Shown here: in pieces, positions 10,870 through 20,596 of the stretch
How the letters are laid out: each line of letters starts with the position of its first letter
Numbering within the stretch: position 1 is the first letter of the stretch
NCBI GenBank assembly: GCA_000310025.1
Contig: FN649743.1
Location: 2,734 to 48,299, forward strand
Length of the DNA: 45,566 bases
Source of the DNA: Ectocarpus siliculosus
Taxonomy: Eukaryota; Sar; Phaeophyceae; Ectocarpales; Ectocarpaceae
Direction of reading: 5' to 3'
Made by a program: the position numbers and the translations under genes
Notes under the pieces: model-generated
What the model was told of the DNA's origin: nothing
What the model saw: the letters and a program-made list of their open reading frames with translations, nothing else
Database searches by the model: none

Positions 10870-11748
10870 TTGTCTCATGATGCTCCTGCGTCAGGGGGTC
10901 ATGTAGCGTTCAAAGCCACGTACGATAGACTCAGAGATCGTTTTTGGTGGCCGACCATGTCTCGAGATGCGTCCAAACACATCCAGCATTGTTCGTCGTG
11001 CAAACACCAAAAAATGTCCCACAGATGACCGCTATTACCTGTGGGTCACCGTCCCGTTACCCGTCCGTTTCAGTGCGTCGCGATCGACCTCGTTGAATAT
11101 AGCTCCGTATCGCAGGGTTGCAAGTACGTCTTGTCGGTCATCGACAACCTGACTCATTGTCTCGTGTTGATTGCTATTCGTGATGAAAAAGCAACAACAA
11201 TTGCACAGGCTCTCGTACAGCGTGTCTTTTCCGTCTTTTCTCCCCCTGAAACGTTACACAGTGATCAGGGCACTGAGTTCGAGAATGAGTTGATAAAAAG
11301 TAGGACGTCCGCGTATCGGCCGCAAGGTAACTCTGTATTAGAGCGCATGCACAGCACAATGCATGACATGCTCGCAATGAATGCAAACGTTCGATTTGAT
11401 AATTGGGCTGAGCGTTTACCGTTTGTGCAACTCGCCCATAACACCGCGTACAACCAAACTCTTGAGGAAACTCCTCATTATCTGATGTTCGGTCGCCAGG
11501 CTTTGCTTCCCGTGGATGTAATTCTTGGTGTACCGTCTCATGATAGCTCTGCTTCGCGGATGGAATATTCACGTCGTACCGTGGAAAACTTGCAACTCGT
11601 GTATGAGATCGCTCGTCATAACTTGAAAGAGCGAACTGACAAGCAAGCAGACTCGAACGAAAAATTATCCGTACCGCAGTTCACTCCTGGGGAACAAGTT
11701 CTCGTACATCGTCCCAAACCGTTATTGATGGCCCTAATCCCAAGCTGA
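10870..11748 (+). pseudogene. Integrase region with shortened catalytic core
   Basis: The zinc finger (HDAPASGGH, later CSSCKHQK) and the catalytic core lie in one frame, interrupted by TGA at 11026-11028. The first Asp (AIDLVEY), second Asp (HSDQG) and Glu (VLERMH) are visible. Only 25 residues separate the second Asp from the Glu, against 35 in the DDE(35) family pattern. The gap falls between ENELIK and SRTSAY, which suggests an in-frame loss of about ten codons. The frame then shifts near 11725 into NPKLISPWHGPF, a typical integrase C-terminal segment. Confidence 0.8.
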
Positions 11749-12976
11749 TCAGCCCTTGGCATGGCCCATTCACCGTTCGTTCAAAAGTGTTAGCCGTCAT
11801 GTATCGTGTTTGCAAAGACGGAGAACTCGCGGAAACGTCAGTACACTTGGGTCGTATGAAAAAGTATTATGCTTTTCAGCGTGATTCTGTCCTCGATTTT
11901 ACTGAATTGGATGAGATGTTTTTGGGACAAACACTTCCAATTCCCGATTTGGATGGTACCGTGTTTACCGTAAAAATTGGATCGTACGTCGTCGAGGGGA
12001 CAGACAAATTTAAACGTGGAGCAGGAAACAACCGTCTCTCCACAACTTCCAATATTATTTCCTCCTCAGAGACCGGCCTGCGAGTCTTGGGTGTTGGAAG
12101 CACTTCAAAGAAGTACCCTAGTGTCATGAGATTATCCGTTCATATCGAGCGTGCGTTCTTCGTGATAATCCGCACGCCTTCGATCAGTCTCCTAGGAAGT
12201 AGCGTCCTGGCTGCTTCGTTTCGTGTCTCATGCTATGTTTTGCCTTATTCGTTTCGAGTCTCGTTTATTTTACTAGGGCTACGTTTTCGTTTAGTTTATT
12301 TTGTTATGTACATATATGTTATTGTTCGTTGTCCAGCACGATCGTTTCGTAGCGCTCGCCGTCCCCAACGCTCCTTCGCAGTGCGGCTGGACATTGTCGT
12401 TGTTGGTGGATACGCCCACGTTGGATGCAACACCTCGTGGAAGTCGGCAGGCGGAGCCTAGTTCGCGTCGAGAGTCGCCCTCCGCGAACCAAGCATGGTT
12501 GTGTGTCTTCGTTTCGTTGGACATGCATGCTAGCGCACGTCATTTTTAAGGCATGGCGTTGCCCGTTCGTTGTGTGATTAATTTTAATATATATTTCTCT
12601 GTTTGAATGCCGTACGAAATAGTACCTCGTGCGAGCTCCGTCAGCGTTTTCAATTATGATTGAAACTTGCGTCCGTTTGTAGACAATCGTACGTGGTATG
12701 AAGCGTCCATTACCGTTGTGTCGCTGTCCTTGAGATACGAGTGCGTCGTATGGGGTCGGTTGATACTTGATGTGAGTGAATATGTGTGATCGGAAGTTCG
12801 TCGTTTTTCTCTTCCACTCCGTCATGAATTTGGGGGGTGATATCGTCTCATTTGCAGTTTGATAATCGACTTCTGCATCCATGCACATTTGCATTGGTCA
12901 CACGTTTTTGTTCATGCCTGATTTTGTCTAGTCGTAGTGTGCGGTGGATTTTCATCCCGTGCGGTTCGTTTGTACG

Positions 12977-13040
12977 GTAGATCACATGTTGCCTACAGCG
13001 CTGAGGCGGACTGAAGTGACATGTTCCGTACACCTTTCGT
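12977..13040 (+). repeat. 64 bp direct repeat, copy 1
   Basis: Starts GTAGATCACATGTT and ends CACCTTTCGT. It matches 13580-13643 with only a few substitutions. Both lie in the non-coding tail of the gypsy element. Confidence 0.8.
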
Positions 13041-13579
13041 TATCCCGCACATCGTTTCTCGCGTGTCGTACACTGCGAAAGAGTAGATGGTGGTCTTCGC
13101 CGTGCAAGAGGAAGCACAAGAGGACCAGACTTTCGTACCACCACTGCGTCAAATCCATGCTACAGCACATTGTTTGCTTTACTCGTAATCAACATTCGTC
13201 GTCGTTCGTCTATGCAGCACCTCTCACTTGCTGCGTGATCGCATCAGAAGGTCGTATCGTTAGCTCTCCATGAGCTGTGTACATATGTTCGTTCGCTGTT
13301 GCCGCTGCATATCGTTTGAGCAACGTTTTCCCAGCTGGTCGACCCACGGCATTTGCCATTCGACACTTGTGAAATTTAAGCCTTGCAAGCAATACTTTTT
13401 CACATGTGCAATGCCAAATTATTTTTCGAAGCTGGATGTTCGTTACGTGCAACTACAAAATCGTTCACGGCGTTGTCACAAGGTACTACTTGTACTACAT
13501 GTACTTGTACAGTTGTTTACACTATCGGGGCAAGACGCGCACCGGAGTGATGTTTTTTCTGTACACACGTCGCTCGTTC

Positions 13580-13643
13580 GTAGATCACATGTTACCTACA
13601 GCGCCGAGGCGGACTGAAGTGACATGTTCCGTACACCTTTCGT
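13580..13643 (+). repeat. 64 bp direct repeat, copy 2
   Basis: Near-identical partner of 12977-13040, about 600 bp downstream in the same orientation. Confidence 0.8.
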
Positions 13644-13818
13644 CATCTGTGTAGTTATTCGTTCGTCGTACGGGAATAGTTGCCAAAATTCCTGAATTGC
13701 TCTCGTGCAAGCTGTGGTTATGACTGTGCTATGTACGATCGATGCTCGGATGAGATATTTTGGTGACACATCATAACTACAAAACACAATGCATTCGTTG
13801 AATGATGGCAGTCGCCGT

Positions 13819-14034
13819 ATGTTATGGCCCAAGTCATTTAACTCATGTGTTTCATCAGTACTTCACAATTTCATACCCTCTGTAGTATTTATGTCATTCT
13901 TGTATCTTTCAATCCGGATTCAGGCCATGTTATGGCCCAAGTCATTTAACTCATGTTTTTCATCAGTACTTCACAATTTCATACCCTCTGGAGTATTGAT
14001 GTAATTCTTGTGTATTTCATTCCGGATTCAGGCC
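13819..14034 (+). repeat. 108 bp tandem duplication
   Basis: Two adjacent 108 bp copies (13819-13926 and 13927-14034) begin ATGTTATGGCCCAAG and end CCGGATTCAGGCC. A few substitutions separate them. The duplication ends about 27 bp before the 3' LTR, so it abuts the polypurine tract. Confidence 0.85.
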
Positions 14035-14040
14035 CCGCGA

Positions 14041-14061
14041 TTGAAGATAGGGGGGGCGCTT
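14041..14061 (+). other. Candidate polypurine tract
   Basis: The purine-rich run GAAGATAGGGGGGG sits just before the 3' LTR start, the place where plus-strand DNA synthesis is primed in LTR elements. Confidence 0.6.
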
Positions 14062-14312
14062 TGAATGCCATCTCAGACTGTCGTAGATTGTGACGTCAGA
14101 TGACCTGTCCGAAATCTACTTTCGGGGTGTTGCCACAGATTGAGTCAGTGTAGGATGGACGCTGAACCTTGCTTCAACGCAAGGTTGCTCCCCCCTGACT
14201 CACAACTATCCGTACTCGTCAGTCTCTCCACCAGAGGTTGAACCGATGTGTATCCACACCACACATCCCAAAAGGAACTTGCTCACACGCGAGCCTGGAG
14301 ACGACCGTCTCA
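14062..14312 (+). repeat. 3' LTR of the gypsy element
   Basis: 251 bp, gap-free partner of 5643-5893. It is followed by TGTGA, which matches the bases at the left element boundary. Confidence 0.93.
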
Positions 14313-14982
14313 TGTGACTGCCGATATTTACTACGCCAAGCCTCTTGCCGAGGCACAGACCTTTCATTTCTTGTTCGTCTTGAACATCTGGGTCTTGAAT
14401 CGTGCCTTGCTTCATTGTTTCTTCCACTCCTCGGCACCGAATATGGTGCGTGTTCCGTAGCTCCACGGAACTGGGAGTTGGTAGTTAAAAGACAAGTTAG
14501 CACACAGACAAAACATGCTCAATACGGTTTGTGTATGTTCATGTAAGTGTTCGTAGGCACATTTCCTGGACATTCGTCTAACCATCACCACGTCACACCT
14601 GCCCGGCATGATGAGTGCCTCCCCACCAACAGGTACCAACGGGAGGAGCGTCAAGGGAAAAAAGTGGTTGTTGAACTCTCGTCGAGAACCTCAGCAATCG
14701 GGTGTAGGCGCGATACTCCACAGGGGGTGCAGCACGTCTCTTGTCTCGTGAATCCTTGACCTCTCTACTACACGTTGTGGCTGAGCGGCACGTCCTTAGC
14801 AGCAGGCTTCTACCAGGCTTCTGGGAGACTGCATCATTTTTGCGGAGAGTTTTGCTCGCACTCTGCCATCTCTCACCTGAGGGCACGCTCGATTATCAGG
14901 CACGGTCGACGCGTGGTGGATGGAGCTGAACCCTGATTTTCCTGTTTTCCTGAGTACGATGTGCGCGCTGGCTGCTGCTGTT
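14313..14982. other. Gene-free stretch between the gypsy element and repeat R1
   Basis: Short open frames only. No splice-bounded exon or domain was recognised. Confidence 0.35.
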
Positions 14983-15455
14983 GTGTTCCGGCCGGACGTC
15001 CCAACCGGTTCTTAATACGATGATGGATAGTTTGCTATGGTCGCGAAGTATCCGGAGGGCGCGGGCTGTAGTGGCCGGGGATTCGAACAGACCTAATATG
15101 TTCCCCCGGTCCAGCCTGTTGGGGGGGTTCAGGACATGTCCCCTGACCCCCGGGATTGCACCGCCTCCCCCGGCGTGCCTTCCCGACCAACACCCAGGTG
15201 GTTAGTTACCACCGCCGATCACGCGAGAGAAACTGATCAACTGCCAACCCTTGTGAGTGCTGAACCTGATGAGCTGATTATCGAGCTTGTGAGGAACCAT
15301 ATGACTGATGTTGGGCGTCGCCGATCACCCGCTTGAAGTCGTACCACCGCTTGATTGTCCTACATGATCGATCTCCACAGATATAGCTTATTATCTGTGC
15401 CCAGGTGAGAGGTAACTATCCCGGTTAAAAGAGAGATATAGGCTTGTCTGGAACA
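14983..15455. repeat. Dispersed repeat R1, copy 1
   Basis: About 473 bp, from GTGTTCCGGCCGGACGTCCC to CTTGTCTGGAACA. It aligns end to end with 20092-20574 apart from small indels in the middle. On the minus strand it contains TGTTCGAATCC, which resembles a tRNA B box. No coding frame is shared by the copies. The family is unknown; a SINE or other non-autonomous element is possible. Confidence 0.8.
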
Positions 15456-16781
15456 TGGTACACGTACGGTTGAAGCATGTGGACACCACAGGTGTGTCGG
15501 GCTTCGCTACGAGTGGGGGCGTTACCAACTCGAGTGACTTTTTGTGCTGTTCTGAGATTTTTGTTTTTTTTCATGCACTCTTCGTCTCATCACTAGCTCC
15601 ACCCACTCACTTTTTGGACATCGAACGAGCTCTCGCTAGACCCCTCTCGACGAATCTGCTAGCGTGGGAGACTCTCTCACACTGCTGGATTCACCAACTC
15701 CTCATCCTGTCTACTCCGAGTGCAGTGTGTGGCGATTGTGTGTGCTGTTTACCGGCCGTCACGCCCGCCAGTTTTTCGGTAAACTCTTCTTTTCATTTTT
15801 TTTTGGAATGGTTGCTTGCTACGTAACTTCTGGATCTTGCATGTCATCCACATCACGCATTCCTATTACGAATCATCCCGGACCACTGATGCGTGCATGG
15901 TCGTGCCCTATCTGTGCACTCCGACCTCACCGTACCGGACGAGTCACATCGCCCCATATCTTTGGCGTGGATCCGCTCACATGCATGCGCATGTACACAT
16001 TTCCGCCTGCATCTTCACAGCAGACCGCAATCTTACCCATGGTTGGTGGATCTTGCGCCGCACCACCGAAATCCCGTTTTCTCCACAGCACGGCATCATA
16101 CGCCAACGCACGACTGACTGCAGTAGGTCCCACGACGCCTTGGAGCCCACCACATACTCTATCTCGGTTACTTGGCGCCGTCACACATCGCGGTATATTT
16201 TCCTTTGTTGGATTGGTGATTGGTTCCGGCGATTTCTCACACATACGTTGACGACAGCGTGTGTTGTACATTTTTTTTTTTTGCTCTCGGTTCTTTTCTT
16301 TTTGGCCTGTGCACAACTTCCCGCGTGAGCACACTGCCACATGACCTTCCTCCTTGGAACTTTGCTGGTGAAACCCCGCTTGGCCTGCCTACTTGTCGTT
16401 TGCTCGATCTTGCCATACCCTGGCGCTGTATCATCTTCAGTAGTCTATGTACGCTGGGTGCCATCTCATATTGTTGCAGATGTCCATGCTCACAACACAC
16501 CCGTTTTTTTCCGTTGACATCGGATTCATCCACAAGCCTTTTTCTTTGTTTTTGTTTTTGTTGTTCACTTCAAAGCAGCGCTCACAGCACTAATAGTGCC
16601 GTTTATTCTAACCCGTGGTCACACAGAAGAGCCTCTCTCTACCCTCCCCTCCTGCGGTACTTCGCCTTCAATTTTTAATGCGAGAAGAGTTCAGCACTCT
16701 CTTCCCTCTGTGTACACACGAACTAGCGCTATCCACTTGGCCAGGAGCGGAAGCGAGAGAAAAACTCACTTTGCAAGAAAA
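15456..16781. other. Gene-free stretch, C/T-rich on the + strand
   Basis: Overlapping + frames of 195, 170 and 152 residues occur, but they read as Ser/Pro/His/Cys-rich low complexity with no domain. I see no supported gene. Confidence 0.35.
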
Positions 16782-16859
16782 GCCCGCCTACGCCGGGATT
16801 CGACCCCTGACCTGACCTCTAGAAGGTTACAAGGCTACCAACTAGACCACCGGGGCGGC
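16782..16859 (-). pseudogene. Degenerate tRNA-like sequence, possibly tRNA-Thr(UGU)
   Basis: On the minus strand a perfect A-box match (TGGTCTAGTTGG) is followed by a one-mismatch B box (GGGTCGAATCC). Ends GCCGCCC and GGCGGGC pair at five of seven positions. TTTT follows the 3' end immediately, as in RNA polymerase III genes. The loop CTTGTAA would give anticodon UGU, but the 5' side of that stem is missing and the variable region contains a GGTCA duplication. Another folding offers TTCTAGA as loop (anticodon CUA). Neither gives a clean cloverleaf, so I call a tRNA pseudogene or SINE head. Confidence 0.5.
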
Positions 16860-19128
16860 AAGCCTGGATGCATGTGATTCATCACGAGCCTGCAGCCGGT
16901 GGAACTGCCCGGGCTTCCCTTACCTACCTGTGGCTGCTCATGAACTACTGCTGTATACCCCTACCACAGCATTCCTGACCAAAGCTACAAGGGGGAGGTC
17001 TAGTGTATGTACACACGGCACACGTCGTTGTGCGTGGATCAGCATCTGTTCCCGAGGAAATTATGTTCTGTTTCGGCACAGCGGCAGCTGTTGTGGTTGT
17101 TGCGCCGCCTCCTGCTGCTCTGGTGCAGCCACACCGTTATACACACGCTCGGACCTTACACAACCGGCAGACTTTGTCACCTAACCCTGTCGTTGAGATT
17201 TTCTGCAGTACCTCTTTGGCCCTGCGGTTTTGCTGTCCGGTCTCGATCGCAGGAAGGGTGGTTACCGTTCTCCCATGGATATCGGAGGTGCGTGTGCGTG
17301 CCACTCCCTGGGCGGCTTCATGCAGCGCCCTTTCTCTACTGCCTGCCGTACATACTGCTGTAGCACTTTAGAGCAGTTCTCCATCTTTCCCACGCTACAT
17401 GCAGTTTGTGTTGTCCAAATCGGACGTGGTATTTTGCGTGTAGCTTATGTGATCTACACTGCTGTACAGCGTCTCCTCAAATCTGCTGGAAGGCCTACCA
17501 TATACTGTACCTGTCGCGGCACACACCGAGAGGTGCTGCTTCTGCTGTCTTGATTTTTCTTGAACAGCGCAACCACACTACATTGTTTGTAGTGTGCTTG
17601 GGTGTGGAACTTGTTTGCTCCCACATTGATTTGTGTGCTCGCTATTTATACGTGTACTTTATACCGTCCACATGACGCACATCATCGGTTCTGTGTATTG
17701 TACTCATCTACAGTAGTACATTATTCCCTGTGACGTGGGTTTACTGCATTTCCTCCGCCGGTCCAAATGGTCGTGCTGGTATCTTCGTGTGCGGGCCGAG
17801 GTTTTTCTACGACAGCCCTTTGTTCTGGTGTATGTCTCCAGCTTGCATGTATAGCGTGTTCATGCCCTGTTCAAGATCCTCCTCGATGCAATGCTGCACA
17901 CATGCCTGATTCGATGTGTCTGAGCACCTATCCGCACTACTGGGGTAAGTATCGTGAGTATGACCGAGCCGGTGTGTCTGCACTACCGTGGATTTACGTA
18001 TCTATTCTGGACCGGTTTGCACCTACAGCAGTACCTACAGCAGTGGGCGCATGCATGTTTGCCTGTTTTTGTGTGAAATGGGGCGAGAGGCGAGTTAAAA
18101 ACTCTCGACTGGTAGTTCTCTCCTTCCGGTCTGCTCGATCCTGCATCCCTGCTGGAACGTTGTGCTGCATCAAGTCAATGAAATGATGGCCGTTTGTGGC
18201 ACACAGCAACAATCAGTCCATGTACGATACAATCAACCCATCGCACACAGACTCTGAGCACTACCGTTCTCGCCATGCGAGGTAGGCATTGCACAGGGAT
18301 TCAGATAAGAAGGGGACCAAAAGGAGAAAGAGTAAGTATGATAGTCACGGTGTGGAGTTCGCTTTTTTTGTTTGATGTTTGTTTTCGTGTTTCATCCACC
18401 GCGGAACACTTCGATAGTAATATGAAAGTTTGTTGTCGAAGACCGAACAAACTGCTGTAGTTTATTGTGCACGGAAGAATTCGGAACATCTCCCAGATCT
18501 ACGTGTGTATTTGGGTTCTTGTTGTGCCGCCCTGGAGGCGCGTTGGTTCGGATGTCTTGAATCGGTTTTCTGGGTCCCAAAAAGCACACAAAACGCCCGA
18601 CCAGTACCTAACACATTTCTTCTACACCTTCCCAACATAACATATATGAGACACACAAGACAGCTACCAAACTGTCTTGTTGAGCCTGTTACCCGCAGGG
18701 GAGATGTCCCTATATGCTGTCTGGGAAACCGTAGACACAGGTACTTTCTGACGCTATGAATTCATTGCTAATCTGGCTCAGACTCTTCTATAGATAGAGA
18801 TGGATTCGTTGTGTCATATTAAGAACAAAAAAAAAAAAAAGAGAAAGGTCTCACGGAGTTCTCATTCTGCTGCCTTGCTGCTCCTGCGGCAAGAGTTTGA
18901 TAGACGCTTGTCCACTGGACCCAAAGGCCACGTTGTGAGAAAGACACAATATGTACCATGCAGCCCGCTTTGAGACACGCGGCAGAAGGGCAGCAGCTAG
19001 CTACATCGAAATTTGGACGATAGCTAGCAATCATGTCGTGGCTTTTCTCCCGCCCACCCACCCCTTTTCTTTCTAAGGTGGGGGATAGGGGAGATGTTAC
19101 GAGTGTGGGCTCACTTTGAAGAGGCCTC
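16860..19128. other. Gene-free stretch
   Basis: No domain or exon structure was recognised. It holds four of the seven exact ACTGCTGTAG/CTACAGCAGT copies in the window (17354, 18023, 18035, 18451) and an A-run near 18827-18840. Confidence 0.35.
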
Positions 19129-19396
19129 TTAATATTTTCTGTGACTCGGAGGAGCCACCTCTGCTATGTAGAAGCAAGTTAGCGTAGCATGGGGTGTTTT
19201 CTGAATGGTAGCGTACCATTGGGAGGCTCAATCGTCCGAGACTGCTACTGTACAACAGTTTCGTCCCGTCTGGTGGTATTCGGAGGGAGATTTGTGTTTA
19301 GTATCAGAGAGACGTTAGGATACCGCGGAGGCTTTGTGCCGTGCGGGACGTGTGGTACGGGGGAAGTCTCCCTCCGTAGGCCACAGAAAATATTAA
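19129..19396. mobile_element. MITE-like element with terminal inverted repeats, 268 bp
   Basis: The ends are inverted copies. The left end begins TTAATATTTTCTGTG and the right end finishes with its exact complement (CACAGAAAATATTAA). Weaker inverted similarity continues inward (CGGAGGAG against CGGAGGGAG). The terminal TTAA/TA bases make the target duplication ambiguous; TA or TAA is possible. No transposase ORF is present. Confidence 0.65.
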
Positions 19397-20091
19397 TCAA
19401 GGGAATTCGAAAGAAAAACAGTAAAGAAGATGTGTCTCCTTTGTTGACCTTCCGCATAGACCACAACATGCAGTTGACTCACCAACCAACTCCTTCTGTG
19501 TGCACCATTTGACCACTCCCGACTACCGCTGACTTATACCCTTGACTGTACCTCTGATGGCCGAAAATGCCAATACGAGATACTTACGTCACCAACGGAG
19601 CCGCAAACCCACTACGTTCATTATGAAACCACGCAGGTGTAAAACGCCATCGCATTTTCACCTGCCAATAATTCTCAATTTCCATCCGTATGCGGACAAG
19701 GGATGATGGTGTTTCCAGGACAGCTGACAACTCAGGAAACCAGGTGCCACCGACCCACCACTATGATACGTGTAACTACCGTCACACCACATGTGGGACC
19801 AGCAGGCATTGAATGTGGATCCAAAATCAGCGTGTTGTAGAGTATCGACAAAAGGACTTGATTAAGGTGTGGGCGCAGAAAACGCGCTGGTCTGTGAATA
19901 CCAAGCTTTTGTGCCTTTCTCCTGTTCTCTCGGTTTGATAATCAACCTGGAACCATCGGTGTTTTGCACCATGTGGTGTACGACCAACCCAGATCTACAC
20001 TCTTTGCGGTGAGTAGGAGAAACCGAGAGCAAGAAGGGGTGTGGTCTTCGCCTTTTTAGCATAGCCGTTTGTCACGGTCGATGCTGGGGGG
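19397..20091. other. Gene-free stretch
   Basis: Nothing beyond short open frames. No repeat shared with the rest of the window was seen. Confidence 0.35.
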
Positions 20092-20574
20092 GTGTTCCGG
20101 CCGGACGTCCCAACCTGTTCTTAATACGATGTTGGATACTTTGCTATGGTCGCGAAGTATCCGGAGGGCGCGGGCTGTAATGACCGGGGATTCGAACAGA
20201 CCTATTATGGTCGCCCGGTCCAGCCTGTTGGGGGGTTCAGGACATGTCCCCTGACCCCCGGGATTGCACCGCCTCCCTCGGCGTGCCTTCCCGACCAACA
20301 CCCAGGTGGTTAGTTACCACCGCCGATCACGCGAGAGAAACTGAGCCATACCCTTGCCTTTGTGCCTGATCAACTGCCAACCCTTGTGAGTGATTATCGA
20401 GCTTGTGAGGAACCATATGACTGATGTTGGGCGTCGCCGATCACCCGCTTGAAGTCGTACCACCGCTTGATTGTCCTACATGATCGATCTCCACAGATAT
20501 AGCTTATTATCTGTGCCCAGGTGAGAGGTAACTATCCCGGTTAAAAGAGAGATATTGTAGGCTTGTCTGGAACA
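20092..20574. repeat. Dispersed repeat R1, copy 2
   Basis: About 483 bp partner of 14983-15455 in the same orientation. It has an extra ~25 bp (around 20345-20370) and lacks about 18 bp found in copy 1. It ends 22 bp before the left LTR of the second retroelement. Confidence 0.8.
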
Positions 20575-20596
20575 GTTGATCACCTCTACGTGCCTT

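Larger units (their letters stand above)
7831..12202 (+). pseudogene. pol: Broken Pol of the gypsy element (protease, RT, RNase H, integrase, chromodomain)
   Basis: Candidate N-terminus is the ATG at 7831. The order of domains is clear but the frame changes repeatedly. Retropepsin-like region: ITIDAASDVTCVS near 8215-8255, then a downstream segment ending LLDNEAM and AVLDWKNERLTFE near 8520. RT with IYMDDF at about 9621-9638. RNase H with acidic residues in VHVDASEHG, MKECCG and ITDHQAL. Integrase H2C2 finger (His at 10876, CSSC near 10990). DDE core with AIDLVEY near 11085 and HSDQG near 11262. C-terminal chromodomain-like region, ending at TAG 12200-12202. In-frame stops: TAG 8271, TGA 8523, TGA 10410, TGA 11026 and TAG 12119. 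Frameshifts lie near 7905, 8940, 9055, 10460, 10840, 11725 and 12010. Confidence 0.87.
12203..14061 (+). other. Non-coding 3' tail of the gypsy element with internal repeats
   Basis: About 1.86 kb between the pol end and the 3' LTR without a convincing ORF. It contains a 64 bp direct repeat (12977-13040 and 13580-13643) and a 108 bp tandem duplication. A long untranslated tail before the PPT is unusual in length but clearly inside the LTR pair. Confidence 0.7.
5643..14312 (+). mobile_element. Full-length Ty3/gypsy LTR retrotransposon, chromovirus-like, inactivated
   Basis: An 8,670 bp element bounded by two 251 bp direct LTRs that begin TG and end CA. The order is 5' LTR, PBS-like site, Gag, protease, RT, RNase H, integrase (H2C2 finger and DDE core), chromodomain-like end, ~1.86 kb non-coding tail, PPT, 3' LTR. 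Integrase downstream of RT/RNase H places it in Ty3/gypsy rather than copia. A candidate 5 bp target duplication TGTGA occurs at 5641-5645 and 14313-14317. Its left copy overlaps the first three LTR bases, so the boundary is uncertain by that amount. Gag and pol carry at least six in-frame stops and about eight frameshifts, so the copy cannot be autonomous. Confidence 0.93.

Noticed and set aside
15664-16678. Overlapping + frames of 150-195 codons
   Set aside because: They are rich in Ser, His, Pro and Cys, overlap each other in different frames, and have no recognisable domain or exon signals.
16782-16859. Amber-suppressor tRNA (anticodon CUA)
   Set aside because: This reading needs an anticodon stem with a mismatch and a D-arm that does not pair. 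The UGU reading with a deleted stem is at least as good, so no suppressor claim is made.
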